Below, piece after piece: positions 44,174 through 55,532 of a DNA stretch of 64,000 bases (position 1 is the first letter of the stretch; every line of letters starts with the position of its first letter). The stretch is from Muricea muricata. Its lineage: Eukaryota; Cnidaria; Anthozoa; Malacalcyonacea; Plexauridae. Under the pieces are notes generated by a model. The model worked only from the letters and a program-made list of their open reading frames with translations, had not been told where the DNA came from and did not search any database. The stretch lies in NCBI GenBank assembly GCA_963855995.1, contig OY979719.1, positions 7,068,001-7,132,000 on the forward strand. The letters run 5' to 3'. The position numbers were made by a program, and so were the translations under genes.

Positions 44174-45242
44174 TTATTGAATATCCTTTATATCTTTAAC
44201 CGGGATCACGATTGGCTATCGTACCCTAACCATTTTACTAACGCCATTCCGTTCTTTTTCCCAAGTATTTTTTCTATTCTGTACGTATCGTCTTTTTTGT
44301 TGATAAGGGACAACTCTTTTTCGTAGAATTTGCCGATAATCGGTTCTCCTTCGTGGTCTTCTACTTCGTAAACGGTAGGGTCTCCTCGAAGTACTTTGGA
44401 CACTTTAAAAATTTCTTCGGTAAAATTGGCTTCGTATACCCTTTTGCAAAAATACTTTTGTATTTGCTAACCCTAACCGTATCCCCAACCTTGAATTTAG
44501 GTGGTTGTAAACCTTCCAAAACATGTCCGTATAACGTAACCCATACCCTATTTTTATTCGTTTGGTCCACGTCTTTTGGTTTCATATGAATACTACTGTG
44601 TTTGGTATTGTTATAATTTTTTGTAAGGTCGTCTAAAACGTCGACCCAATTACGCGTACCTTTACTGTAAAAATATTTTTCCATCTTTGTTTTCAATGTC
44701 CGATTAAACCTTTCGACGATAGCCGCTTTCTTCTCAGATTGTGTAGAAAAGTAATGAACGTTATGACTTTTCAGTAATTCCCTAACACCAACGTTATAAA
44801 ATTCTTTCCCTTCGTCAAACTGGGCTACGTTAGGGTATTTTCCAAATTTTGTTTTAAAGGTACCTAATAGTTGGTCGACGGCTTTCGTCATATTTTTTGT
44901 ATCTTTTCGGTAGACGGGGATCGTAAAAGCATACCGACTAAGAATTTCTATAGATGTTAATATCCAACGGTACCCTTTGTTTTTACTTGCGTATTGCCCC
45001 ATATCGACGAGATCCATTTGTATTTGGTCGGCAAGACCTTTTACAAACGTTTTCATGAATTTATGTTTCCGAATGACAGGTTTGAATCTCGTATAGGTAT
45101 CTTGTGTTTCCAACCATTCTTTGGCAAGTCGTCTACTAACTTTTACTCCATCGGCTTTTGCTTTTTGGTATAATTTTTCGGCAGATTGGTAACCTTTAGG
45201 AGGGTCATAGTAGATGTCCCTTAGTTCCTGTTCGTTGATCAT
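44174..45242 (-). pseudogene. Polinton integrase with chromodomain, frameshifted
   Basis: DDE/RNase H-fold integrase that inserts the element. The ORF 44,361-45,242 has DQIQMDLVDM (first Asp), VAQFDEGKEF (second Asp) and AAIVERFNRTLKTKM (Glu), then the SH3-like VWVTLYGHVL and PPKFKVGDTVRVSKYK segment. The frame shifts near 44,400; a chromodomain follows (VYEVEDHEGEPIIGKFYEKEL, TYRIEKILGKKN..ALVKWLGYDS) with another shift near 44,210, ending IPVKDIKDIQ at 44,174. Chromodomains target integration to chromatin in related elements. The catalytic core is intact. Confidence 0.9.
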
Positions 45243-45246
45243 TTTT

Positions 45247-45918
45247 TTATTCGATATATAATTCGAACATGACCGTTAATCCGACGCTGTAACCGATATT
45301 CGTGCTCACGTCGAATTGGAATGTACTGTGGTCACCGTTTAGGACCGACACTGACGTGTGAATATTATCGTACGACGTGACGGATTCGTTTAAACTTTGT
45401 TCGGTCGTGACGGGAATACGTGCAAATACTCGGCTCGGGTTACCATGCGTATCGAAATTCCGGTCGGTATTCACGCAATTACACCCGAGCGTTACGTATC
45501 GTAATCCGCGGTTAATATCAACGGTAAACGGCGACTTCGATTTGGTATTTTTAGGAACGATCGTATATCCTGGGAACCCAAGCAACGGTCCAAAACGATA
45601 TAAGTTTAACTTTTTTGGTGAAAGAATGGTACACCGATTATCGTGTTTGTGCCGTTCTAACGTAATACCGGATTCGGATAGACGATCGGCAATCATATTA
45701 AACGTCCAGTACCCTTCTTCAAAGGCAACGCCCGTGGTAGGATGGTCGGGGACCGTTATAAATTTTATAAGATCGTTGTCGTTTGTGACAATGTTCTTAT
45801 ACTTCCATAACACGCTAATGTTTTTCACGTGAATTTTTTCCCCGTATTTTGTCGTGATGCATCGTTGGAGGAGGATATCGTGCTTGCCCGTATCGAGCGA
45901 TAACATGAGTTTGTCCAT
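45247..45918 (-). CDS. Probable penton/minor capsid protein, 223 aa
   Basis: Intact. Beta-rich throughout (single jelly-roll type), with GVAFEEGYWTFNMIADRLSE, FGPLLGFPGYTIVP, VDINRGLRYVTLGCN and VGLTVMFELYIE. Size and place next to integrase and capsid genes fit the Polinton minor capsid (penton) protein that fills icosahedral vertices. The identification is by context and predicted fold, not by a catalytic motif. Starts 18 bases from the divergent gene at 45,937. Confidence 0.68.
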   Translation of the reverse strand: MDKLMLSLDTGKHDILLQRCITTKYGEKIHVKNISVLWKYKNIVTNDNDLIKFITVPDHPTTGVAFEEGYWTFNMIADRLSESGITLERHKHDNRCTILSPKKLNLYRFGPLLGFPGYTIVPKNTKSKSPFTVDINRGLRYVTLGCNCVNTDRNFDTHGNPSRVFARIPVTTEQSLNESVTSYDNIHTSVSVLNGDHSTFQFDVSTNIGYSVGLTVMFELYIE

Positions 45919-45936
45919 CTTTTATCTAAAATAAAA
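45919..45936. promoter_or_regulatory. 18-bp divergent start region
   Basis: Only CTTTTATCTAAAATAAAA separates the ATG of the penton gene (minus) from the ATG at 45,937 (plus). The two starts form an inverted repeat (GTCCAT..ATGGAC). Any core promoters must overlap the opposite coding sequence. Confidence 0.55.
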
Positions 45937-46902
45937 ATGGACGATATTGAATTAGATAACCTCGGTGAAGACCAACCCGTAGAACCTGAAGAAGGGGAAG
46001 AAGAAGAAACAAATATGGATTGGCGTGACGAAAGTGTGGTTATCATGAGCGGGTTCAATCCAGAAATACGGCAAGGTTTAGAAGAAGAAAAACAAGCCGA
46101 CCGTGAATTAGGGAAAATTCAAGGCGTTAGGAACCGTAGGTACACGGAAGATAAAAAAAATCTTCTTAAGGAATTAGGTATTTCCCTGAACAAAGGAGAC
46201 GGTCCATTTGCAAAAAGTATTTTTGAAAAACTAAAAGTAACCGTAAACAGGAAAGGGAAGGTCAACGGTGCAGAATTTGATAACGTTCGGATTATTGTTC
46301 AAAAAGGAAAAAGACTCGTGTACACGGAAGATGTAAAAAAATTAGCCAAAGTGACTGAATTTAAAGAACTCGTAGACAAAGCCGAATTGGAACACCAAAA
46401 AACACCTGGCGCGTTGATTGAAGAAACGTTACCGGATATACCCGTCAATACGGACCTCGAACAATCGGTTGTACGGGACAGTGTTGAAAATTTAGAACAT
46501 TTTATCGACGAAAAGCTGGCAGAAATAGAAGCCAAGGCCAAGAAGACCGCGACGATCGGTGATCAAACAATACGCGAATTCGGCGGCATTATAAAAATAG
46601 CCGATCGTAATCTAGATAACGGTGCATTAAAAACACAAGAAAATAAATTTCGCCAGCTTGCTAGAGATGAACCAAAACTATTAGAGAAGAGTTTATACGA
46701 GGCAATGGCCGAAGCGTGCGTATTAAAAGCCGACGAAATTCGATTACGACGGAACGAACGACCAGAAAGTGTAGCCGTCCAATCCATGTTCGAAGAAGAA
46801 GCCCAACAAAACGATCTAACGCGTTTCGAACGATTTAAACAATGGGCCAAAAAAACCTTGGAGTTATTTCTGTCGTTGCTATATCGGTTGCGGGTATTAT
46901 AA
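45937..46902 (+). CDS. Acidic/coiled virion-like protein, 321 aa
   Basis: Intact. Acidic N-terminus (EEGEEEETN), a middle with EDKKNLLKELGISL, IIVQKGKRLVYTEDVKKLAKV and long charged helices (FIDEKLAEIEAKAKK), and a hydrophobic end (KTLELFLSLLYRLRVL). Overlaps the next gene by 61 bases in another frame. First gene of the plus-strand block leading into the capsid and ATPase, so a morphogenesis or core role is likely; no family recognised. Confidence 0.72.
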   Translation: MDDIELDNLGEDQPVEPEEGEEEETNMDWRDESVVIMSGFNPEIRQGLEEEKQADRELGKIQGVRNRRYTEDKKNLLKELGISLNKGDGPFAKSIFEKLKVTVNRKGKVNGAEFDNVRIIVQKGKRLVYTEDVKKLAKVTEFKELVDKAELEHQKTPGALIEETLPDIPVNTDLEQSVVRDSVENLEHFIDEKLAEIEAKAKKTATIGDQTIREFGGIIKIADRNLDNGALKTQENKFRQLARDEPKLLEKSLYEAMAEACVLKADEIRLRRNERPESVAVQSMFEEEAQQNDLTRFERFKQWAKKTLELFLSLLYRLRVL

Positions 46903-47147
46903 CCACCATCGTAATGGGTGCACGAGCAGCGATCAAAAAAGGGGCACAAGCCACAAGTAAATTTGCAAGGGCATTAGCAAAAGTAGGCGAAAAAGTAGCA
47001 CCGATTATCGGTAACCTCTTAGGTTTAGTCGCTAAACTTTTAACGTTAGGCGCGGGTGCCGTTGGATTTTTAGCAAAAAATTTATGGTTGCTTGCTGTCG
47101 CTATTGCGTATATTTTGTACGAAAAATTCAAGAAAAAACGTTACTAA
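46842..47147 (+). CDS. Hydrophobic membrane-active protein, 101 aa
   Basis: MGQKNLGVISVVAISVAGII (TM), a basic amphipathic stretch (AIKKGAQATSKFARALAKVGEKV), then Gly-rich hydrophobic segments and a basic end KFKKKRY. The layout (TM plus cationic amphipathic helix) resembles membrane-lytic minor virion proteins, but that is inference. Overlaps the 321-aa gene and ends ten bases before the capsid gene. Confidence 0.7.
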   Translation: MGQKNLGVISVVAISVAGIITTIVMGARAAIKKGAQATSKFARALAKVGEKVAPIIGNLLGLVAKLLTLGAGAVGFLAKNLWLLAVAIAYILYEKFKKKRY

Positions 47148-47157
47148 ATAAAACAGT

Positions 47158-48306
47158 ATGAATCGTTCTGAACAATTAAGTGCAGGTTATAAGGAAACAT
47201 CTGTACTTTCAAAAGAACTACGTGGGTTAAGGTGTTTCCAGGCCCCAACAGCGTCCGACGCCAAGCCGGGTGAAATTTACCAGGTAAGTATCCCACCTTT
47301 GAACCCTGACGAATGTATTGTCCCGGATACGTTAGCGTTATCATTCGTCTTCGAAAACAGCAACACAAAGTCATGGTTCCTGAACAATTTAGGCCGGTTG
47401 CTCATCGAACGGCTAGAGATTAGTGTCCAAGGAAAATTAGTCTACCAGAACACGGGTGAAAGCATATTGGAAGTTTACAAAGACTTGTGGCGATCAGCGT
47501 TAGACCGCGAAAACCGGCAAGAATATGGAATTGCCAACGAAAATGTTCGAAAACTTATTTCTAAAGATGATAGTGCCGACAAATCAACAAAAGCAGACGT
47601 AACCATTGCCAGTGTATGCGACCGTATGAAAATCCCGCTTGGTAAAATCCTATGCGATAACGGCCCGTTTGCCCCGTACGGTATGTGTAATTTTACCTAC
47701 GTCATCACATTACCAAGACCGGAAAAAATTATGAAAGCCCAGTCGAACGAACAAATAGGGAAATACAAACTTACCGACGTACGACTAGAATACGGGATGA
47801 TTAAAAGCGCAGGGCTGGCCGAAAGTGTTCGAGGAACGTACAATACCGGCCGGTCGTTCCCGTACAACTATTCATCACTTTTGCAAACGATACCATGGCG
47901 TAAGGATAGCACGCGTGAGGATATTCGGATCAACGTCCCAAGGAGAAGTTTGAAAGCCATTGTGTTGCTATTCACGGAAGATGATGCAGGAGACAGCGAA
48001 CATTTCCCGTTCCCAAATTTAACACACGTCGACGTGACCGTTGAAGGAGTGAGAAACGGCTACCGCCAACGTCGACTCGCGAAACGTGATATGTACACCG
48101 AAGCCGTTAGGTTCTTCAACAATGACAACTGTAAAAAATACCTAGGGACAAACATCATATCGAAACAAAACTATTACACCGACAAGTTTGCATGCGTTAT
48201 AGATTTCAGGACCGTGGACGATGACACCGTAAGCGGTAGCGGTCGGAAACTTGTTGGAACGCAATCAGGATTACTAGGCCGTATTCCCAAGCCGGTTTTC
48301 GTTTAG
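47158..48306 (+). pseudogene. Major capsid protein (double jelly roll), N-terminal part
   Basis: 382 codons up to a stop created at the border of a 12.6-kb insertion. Conserved Polinton capsid blocks: FLNNLGRLLIERLEISVQGK, GPFAPYGMCNFTYVITLP, YKLTDVRLEYG, GRSFPYNY, RINVPRRSLKAIVLLFT, FPNLTHVDVTVEGV, YYTDKFACVIDFRTVDDD and SGRKLVGTQSGLL. It forms the icosahedral shell. The last part lies beyond the insertion at 60,928-61,087, so no complete capsid protein can be made from this locus. Confidence 0.9.
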
Positions 48307-48359
48307 TTTTGTTGCCCCCCCCCCCCCCTCGGGCACTAATTTGAATTGACATAAAACTA

Positions 48360-49190
48360 TAGATTTTTATACGCTAAGTACGAATTCACTTGTTGTCACT
48401 CGCGAAAACCCGCAGTTTCTTTGTATTTTGCGATCAAACATCGAAATTTTTCATCAAAATGTCTTATATTTTTCACGAGAAACTTCATGTTATGTACAGT
48501 ATTTGCTCTAGTGCAAGTCTTTTAGCAGGGGGGTATCGCGCGGTCCGCATGTTGTTTACGTATATTTTTCGGATTTAAAACAGAAAAATATGAAATAAAA
48601 GCCTGAAAAAGCCTAGAAATTTTAGTATACGAGTACTAATGAATTTTTATATCTTATCAAATCAACAAGAAATACTTCAGTGTTCTTTACTGCAGCAACA
48701 TTTGGATTTATCGCGTCGCATCGATTGGAAATGGTAAGATTATATGTGCATTTGCCCTGAAGATGGACTGTTTGAGGTTATGCTACGGAATTTTAACCTT
48801 GAAGTGAGTGAATATAGTCCTAATTTCCCTGGGCTGGCTGACTACAACAATGCAATACTGTGCAAACTGTGACAGGTGTAATTATGTTGTGCTACATTGC
48901 AAGTCACAATAAGAAGGCTGACCTGTCAACTGCAAGCACCCTAGCTGAGCACTTAGAAATATAATAACAATATATTTTTGCCGCATAAAATTACCTATTG
49001 TAAGCAATGTTTAAGTCTGTTCCTCTTGGCTCTCACCAAGTTGTAGAATTGTGAAAATTTTCAAGATTATTGCCCTGTAGGCAAGGAAAACAAAGACTTA
49101 GCTATTCTTAGTTTGCAATCAATCTCTTGGGATGTGGTGGACAATGTCAGCCACCCACGTCGGCTGGATCCAACAATGGAATTAAGGAGG
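48360..49190. other. Left arm and inner flank of the long-TIR element
   Basis: No gene. 48,307-48,970 is inverted-repeat arm; 48,970-49,190 is unique sequence before the TTAA element. Short ORFs here (for example 48,390-48,578) have no domain. Confidence 0.55.
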
Positions 49191-49195
49191 CTCCC

Positions 49196-50391
49196 TACAG
49201 TTCAGCCTATTTTTGGACAATCCAGCGATACGTCTACGTTAATGAATATATCATATTTTTTTCAACTCGACATGAGAATAGAACAGCACTGGAATATTTA
49301 GAGGCTATTCTTGACAATGTTTCTGTTACCATAGCAACGTGGTGACAGCGCGAATTCTGCATAATTTTCCACAAATTTATCTATATCTCGAAAACAAAGC
49401 CGGTGACCTATCTTTTTTATTTCATATATTATTAGTAACTAAAGTCCTACATCTATTGTCCAAGTTTAATCAAATTCTATATTGTGCGATTTTTTTAAAT
49501 ACGGAAATTTTATCGCGAGATTTCCACAATATAGAATTTTTTAAAAATTGAAACAATAAAACTTTTCAATATTCTAAAGTTGTGTGCAAAATTTTAAGGT
49601 AGGTCACCGACAAAAATAACGAGTAAAAGGCAAATAAAATCAAGAAAAATGATTCGTGGTCGTCGCGAATTTCCTATTAGAAAAGTGTCGCTGACACATA
49701 ATTACGGTAGTTAGCGGGCGCTAAACGCGAACTTAAAATAGCTGTAGTATTTTTTCATTTGGAATTTTTGGTTTAACTTTGTTTAAGAAGAGATTAAAAG
49801 ACATTCATATTGCCAAGAAGTAAAAACACAAAATGATAAGGCATCAAATCAATCCACTGCTTGTTAAATTTAGTATTTTCATTAAAAACCGATGCACGAA
49901 TATCTTTTCAAAACATTGAACATTGACTCCACGGCACATGACTTAAGACTGTATACATGAAAGTTATAAGACTATGTTGTTAAAGCACGACAGATATAGG
50001 ATCTAACTGAACAAAAAACTTACATAAGCTTTGCTGATACTTCAGAAGAGCCATGAATCCGAGGAAGGCAATATAAAATAGTTAGTCGGAGTCCATACAG
50101 TTTTCGTAAAATTTCGAGCATCAAAAATTACATTACTGGACATAAAAAAGCACCTAAAAACTTATTTAAAACACATACTACTTGAACTTACAAACACAAA
50201 CGCTTGTAAGGAAGAACTACTGTTTTTTTGCCCGTAGAAACACGAAAATATCGGCAAAAATAGTTGTTTTTAAAATTAAAAACTTTGAACAATTTTATAG
50301 CTGCCCACGAACATTCCACGCGTGATTTGCGCGGGCAACGTCTGATCTCTATAAATCCGGTTGTAACTGAACCAAACTGTAGGGAGCCTCC
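49196..50391. mobile_element. 1.2-kb TTAA element with GGAGGCTCCC ends
   Basis: TTAA at 49,192-49,195 and 50,392-50,395. Ends GGAGGCTCCCTACAGTT and its exact inverse (17 bp). No ORF of note. The terminus is close to that of the 675-bp foldback at 31,557 (GGTGGCTCCCTACA). It abuts the next TTAA element, sharing one TTAA. Confidence 0.85.
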
Positions 50392-50395
50392 TTAA

Positions 50396-53300
50396 GAGGA
50401 GATTTTTTACAGAATCGCGTATTGTTTGCTCAAAACCAATCAGATCGCACGGATTGATATGCGCATTTACAAGATGGCGGCGTGTTCCTTTCGAAGGTTT
50501 TTTGAGTGCTTTTTACATGGGCAAATGATGGAAAAAATGAGAAATGTTTTGAACAAATGACTAACAATCCATGGAAAAAAAGTATTAGGCTTTTCGTTGA
50601 TATGAATGGATGAAAATCAAGTCTTACTGGTGTGAATATTGCCGTCATAAAGATACGAGTTTGATTTACTTATGGTAGTATGGAACGTGGAAGGTAAGAT
50701 ATTACATTTATATCCCTATTTCATTTGGATATCTAGTTCATAAAATGCTTTTTCACGATACAGAACAATTATTGAAAGATTAAAACTGATAAATTCGCTG
50801 TTTGGAGGACGTCATTGGCCAAGTGATTGACAATATTTGCATGTTAATAAATTTCGTTGTAGGATTGTCCATCATAATATTTGTATCTCAGAAAATCTGA
50901 TTTTTGCTCATATGCTAATATTGTAAAAGTATTTCATCTCTAAACACTTTGGAAATGTCCTGATTGTTCCAAAATTTAGATTTGCGCATCATATGGCCTT
51001 TAAATTACTTTTTGCTGTTTGTGTGAAATTTGCATAATCATCAAATACACAACAATAGAATGTTGTCCTAAAATAAAGTTGAACGTCAAAATTACCCCAT
51101 AACCCTGTCTGAACAAGCTAAATTGTCTTTCACATTAAGCCAGTGGTGTGTAAGTCTATAAAAAAAATGTTTTGGTCAAAATCTGAGTGCGCGGTCGAAG
51201 GCCTTTTTCATGATTTTCAAAACTGTCCAATATCTGTTACCATTAACAGGTACTGTCCACACCAACATTCATGATTCATGTTCCTTTCAAATTAATTCAA
51301 TCATTGTATTTTAAACAATATAAACATATTTTCAACTATTTTTCTCAAGTTCAAACTCATGAATATTTGATTTTGAAAGATTTTTAATGCAATCCTGGGT
51401 GTTTATATCATGTTAGTGTATCTGGTCAAATTGGGGTTATATCTTTAATATTCAACCTGAACTTCACAGGTTAAAATGAGCCCTAAAACTAAACCTGAAC
51501 AAACTAAATTGTTTTTCACATTAAGCCACAGGTATTTAAGTCTACAAAAAATATGTTTTGGTCAAAATCTGAGTGCGCGGTCGAAGGCCGTTTTTTATGA
51601 TTTTTAAAACCAACCAAATTATGTCCGGGTGCTACCATTATCAGGTACTGTCCACACCAACATTCATGGTTCATGTTCCTTTCAAATTAATTCAGTCATG
51701 ATACTTTAAACTATATAAACATATTTTCAACTATTTTTCTCAAGCTCAAGTTCATGAATATTTGATTTTGAAAGATTTTTAATGGAATCCTAAGTGTTTA
51801 TATCATGTTAGTATATCTGGTCAAATTGGGGTTGTCCTTATACTGCTTTGCCTAAATTTCACAGGTTAAAATAAACCCCAGAACTAAACCTGAACAAGCT
51901 AAATTGTTTTTCACATTAAGGCAGGGGTATGCAAGTGTACAAAAAATATGTTCTGGTCAAAATCTGAGTGCGCGGTCGAAGGCCGTTTTTTATGATTTTT
52001 AAAATCAACCAAATTATGCCAGGTGCTACCATTAACAGGTACTGTCCACACCAACAATCATGACTCATGTCCCTTCCAAATCAATTTGGTCATTGTATTT
52101 TAAATGATAAAAACATAGTTTAAACACATGAAAATAAACACATGGGTGGGTGGGACCTTATTATTGGAATTCTGCCAGGCCAGGCATAATGTAAATCATG
52201 CATATACAGTGTATCATAATAAATGTGCAAAAATATCAGAATTTCTAAGAAGATCTTTTCTTGCAGGCTACAGTATTAAAGAAAACAAAAAATGAAAGAT
52301 GAAAATGAATATTTATTAAATCACAGATGATTATTTATGATACAATCTATTCTTGTATGAATATAATGAAAATGTTTATAACTTTATTCAGTAGACAAAA
52401 TATTCCACAATGTGCAGGTTTTTGTCACCCAGCACTGACAGAATGAGGTTGATGTTTTCAGATACTGTAATCATATCTTCAAGATTGTAATAGTAATATC
52501 ACTGAGATCTATAAAAAAATACTTTCATGGTTAACTAGTAGAGGAATTGATTTACTTCAGAGGAATTGATAGGTTATTGAAGGGGGGGGGGGTCTGAGTT
52601 AATCCCCAGGCAATCAAAGAAAAAAGAAATACTTGGCCCTTATGACCATATAGGCAATTTTGTTTTGATGTCAATATGCTTGGCTCCTTGAGCCTGTCTG
52701 GTGTCTTTACTAATAATGCATGCTGCCTCAGTTGACTGTCAGGCCCTGCTTTATGACCAGTCCTGGTTCAGCAACCTTCCTACCAGATTGCTGCATCCAT
52801 GATGCTGGTGTAATTCAAAACTTTACAGTAAACATATGACTGAAAATTTTATTTTCATTCCTAAAAAGGGCATTTCAGATTATATAGCGTATGGCATGAA
52901 GTTGCACTGAATGCCTGCAAATGAGTAAAAAACTGAATGCCTGTAAAATCAGTAAATCGAAGTAAAGGGATTTAAAATTACAAATACTCAAATTTTCTTT
53001 AAAAATGCAAAATCCTTTAACGTTTTCCATGTACTTATGTTATTAACGAGTTGTGAACAAGCTAAAGCAGTGGCTTTCAATCAGTTTTATTATTAATTTA
53101 AAATAGCAGATAATTTTGCAGCTAAAATATGCTCACTCCTGAGTCAGATCACGTGGTCAGATACGTGTGCATATTAACATAATAATAATTCAAATACCGT
53201 CCATTAAATACGATATTACACTTACCACGTTATCCTTCTTTATATTTAGCAATGTTTTGCCTCGTGGCATAACCAAAAATCCCGTAAAATTCTGTTTTTC

Positions 53301-53426
53301 TTCTCAAATATTTTTGGAAAACTTTCAAAACAAAAGATGGCGGCAGAGCATTTTTTTGCGAAGGCTAGGTCGCTAAGTTTTGAGCGGTTTTTGCAAAAAA
53401 TACGCGACTTTCTAAAAAATCTCCTC
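50396..53426. mobile_element. 3.0-kb non-autonomous TTAA element (copy 2)
   Basis: Bounded by TTAA at 50,392-50,395 and 53,427-53,430. Nearly identical in length and order to 17,906-20,929, including GAGGAGATTTTTTA ends, the ~390-bp tandem repeat, a G-tract (about 52,580) and AAGATGGCGGC near both ends. Differences are mostly single bases plus a few small indels. No transposase. Confidence 0.88.
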
Positions 53427-53430
53427 TTAA

Positions 53431-54872
53431 TTACATATTCCTTTGTGTTGTACCTCCAAAATGGCCACCACGGTGTCAAATACAAACCATCAATGGTATG
53501 GTCTAGCCCAGTTAAAAATAAGAATTATGCAGTAATGTAATAATTACCTAACATTGGCAGACACCAGATAATTTTACTCATCAGTGGAAGAACTCTGTCA
53601 CTTAATGATAAATGTGAAGTGTTTGAATAAAAGCTGTATAATGTAAATTTGTTAATGCTCAAATAGATATGTGAATTTGTGGCCCAATTTTTCTGGGGTT
53701 CTATAGATTTTAATCTTTTGTCAACATTGAATAAGGAACAAATATTGTTATTTAGAGCCAGAAGTAGAGTACTATAGCAGCAGTTGATCATACATTATAT
53801 ACTAAGTTCTTTTGCTCTAGATAAACATTTCCCCAGTTCATGATACTTGAATATATACTGAAGCTTCATATAAATATAAAATATATACAAACTTTTGCAA
53901 AATGCTTAAAGACATATGGCAATATGTTTCTTTTTTTGGCCTATCCATAAAGACCTTTGAAGTAATTGTAATATTGGCTGTTAAATTTTTCATAACATGC
54001 TTAATTTGTGAAATATTGAAAGATGAATAACACTAGCCATCCACCATCTTGTTTTATAAGGTCTATTTTAATGACACCACAACAGGGTAGACTGTATAAA
54101 ACTTATACTGTCAATTAGTTAAATCTCAATGCAATTTTCTTCAAACACTTGGCAATTTATGTAAGAAATGTATACATACAAATCCAGATGGATTCTGACA
54201 TTCAACATGTTTTCTAGTTGCTTTTTTAGGAAATAGATTTTGCCTAGTGTCATTGTCCTTTTTCATCATACAATATTTCAGAAACTAAGCATGTTCTCAA
54301 AAATATAACAACAGATATAAATAGTTACTTCAAAGGTTTTTTTATCAATAAGCCAAAATAAAAATATATTGCCATGTCCCTTCAAAATTGTTCCTGTATA
54401 CAGCTTTGATTACACTACAGGCATACACTTAGAAAAATGTGTCATGTTCACAACAAAACACAACCCGACCATTACATCTTGTATTAAAGCACTACATATT
54501 TACCCATTAAGTGGCAGACTTCTCCCACTGTTGAGTAAAAATCATCTTGTGTTTGTCAAGTAAAAAAAATAACTATTATATACATTACTACATATCTTAT
54601 TTTTAATTTGCCTGGACCACACATTAGTTGTGCTCATTCGTAAACTTGCATACAATAGGGTAATTTTATGTTTGAAAAATATATTGTTGTTATATTTCTA
54701 AGTGCTCAGCTTGCTTGCTGTTGACAGGTCAGCCTTCTTATCATGACTTGCAATGTAGCACAACATAATTACACCTGTCACAGCTTGCACAGTATTGCAT
54801 TGTTGTACTCAGCCAGCCCAGGGAAATTAGGACTATATTCACTCATTGCAAGGCTAAAATTTCGTAGTACGA
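53431..54872. other. Inner DNA of the long-TIR element, no gene
   Basis: AT-rich, only short open frames, no domains. Its last part (54,700-54,872) is the inverted-repeat partner of 48,780-48,970. Confidence 0.6.
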
Positions 54873-55532
54873 CCTCAAACCCAGGGTGCATTCCATGTAA
54901 ATCGTACGCCGGATACTGGACAAGACGCTTGTACCCTTACGCCAATAGAGCTGAAAAGATTTATTTGGCCTATTTTTGTACGCCGGTGTACATTTGATAC
55001 CGAAATCTAGTAAATAGTTCAAACAGGGTTATTGAATCTTGGACTACCTAAAGGTTTTGCTGTTAATGTTATTAGCGCAAATAAGACGAAAAGAAAATGA
55101 AATCAATACTACAAATAATAGCCCATTGTTGTATAACATAATCATTTGCGAATAAAGCTGTTTCTGTGATTCCACTTCTTACTCTGTACCGGTATACTAA
55201 AAACTTTATACAGGCAGACTTTTGGTTCCACCAAAAGCAAAAGGGCAGGCCGGGTGAGAGTAGATGAGAGTCTGTAGTCACACGATTTTACTTTATTTTT
55301 AATCAGCTATTGTAGTACTTGTTGGTTTTTCAACAAAAGGATAGCCAAAATACTCTTTGTTTATTTTTTCAGTGTGAAACTTGAAATGCCCTCAATGAAA
55401 ATTCGTGAATGCAAACTTCGGCCTTAAACTATGTGTTCAGATGTTTTTCTCATTGTTTGGAAGGAAACAACTAAATTTAAACAAGTAAATTTTATCGTAA
55501 CTAGTGATGCCCATAATAAATTTTGTGAAATG

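Noticed and set aside
48304..48306. Natural stop codon of the capsid gene
   Set aside because: Conserved C-terminal capsid blocks are found at 60,928-61,087, directly before the ATPase; the stop arises at the insertion border.
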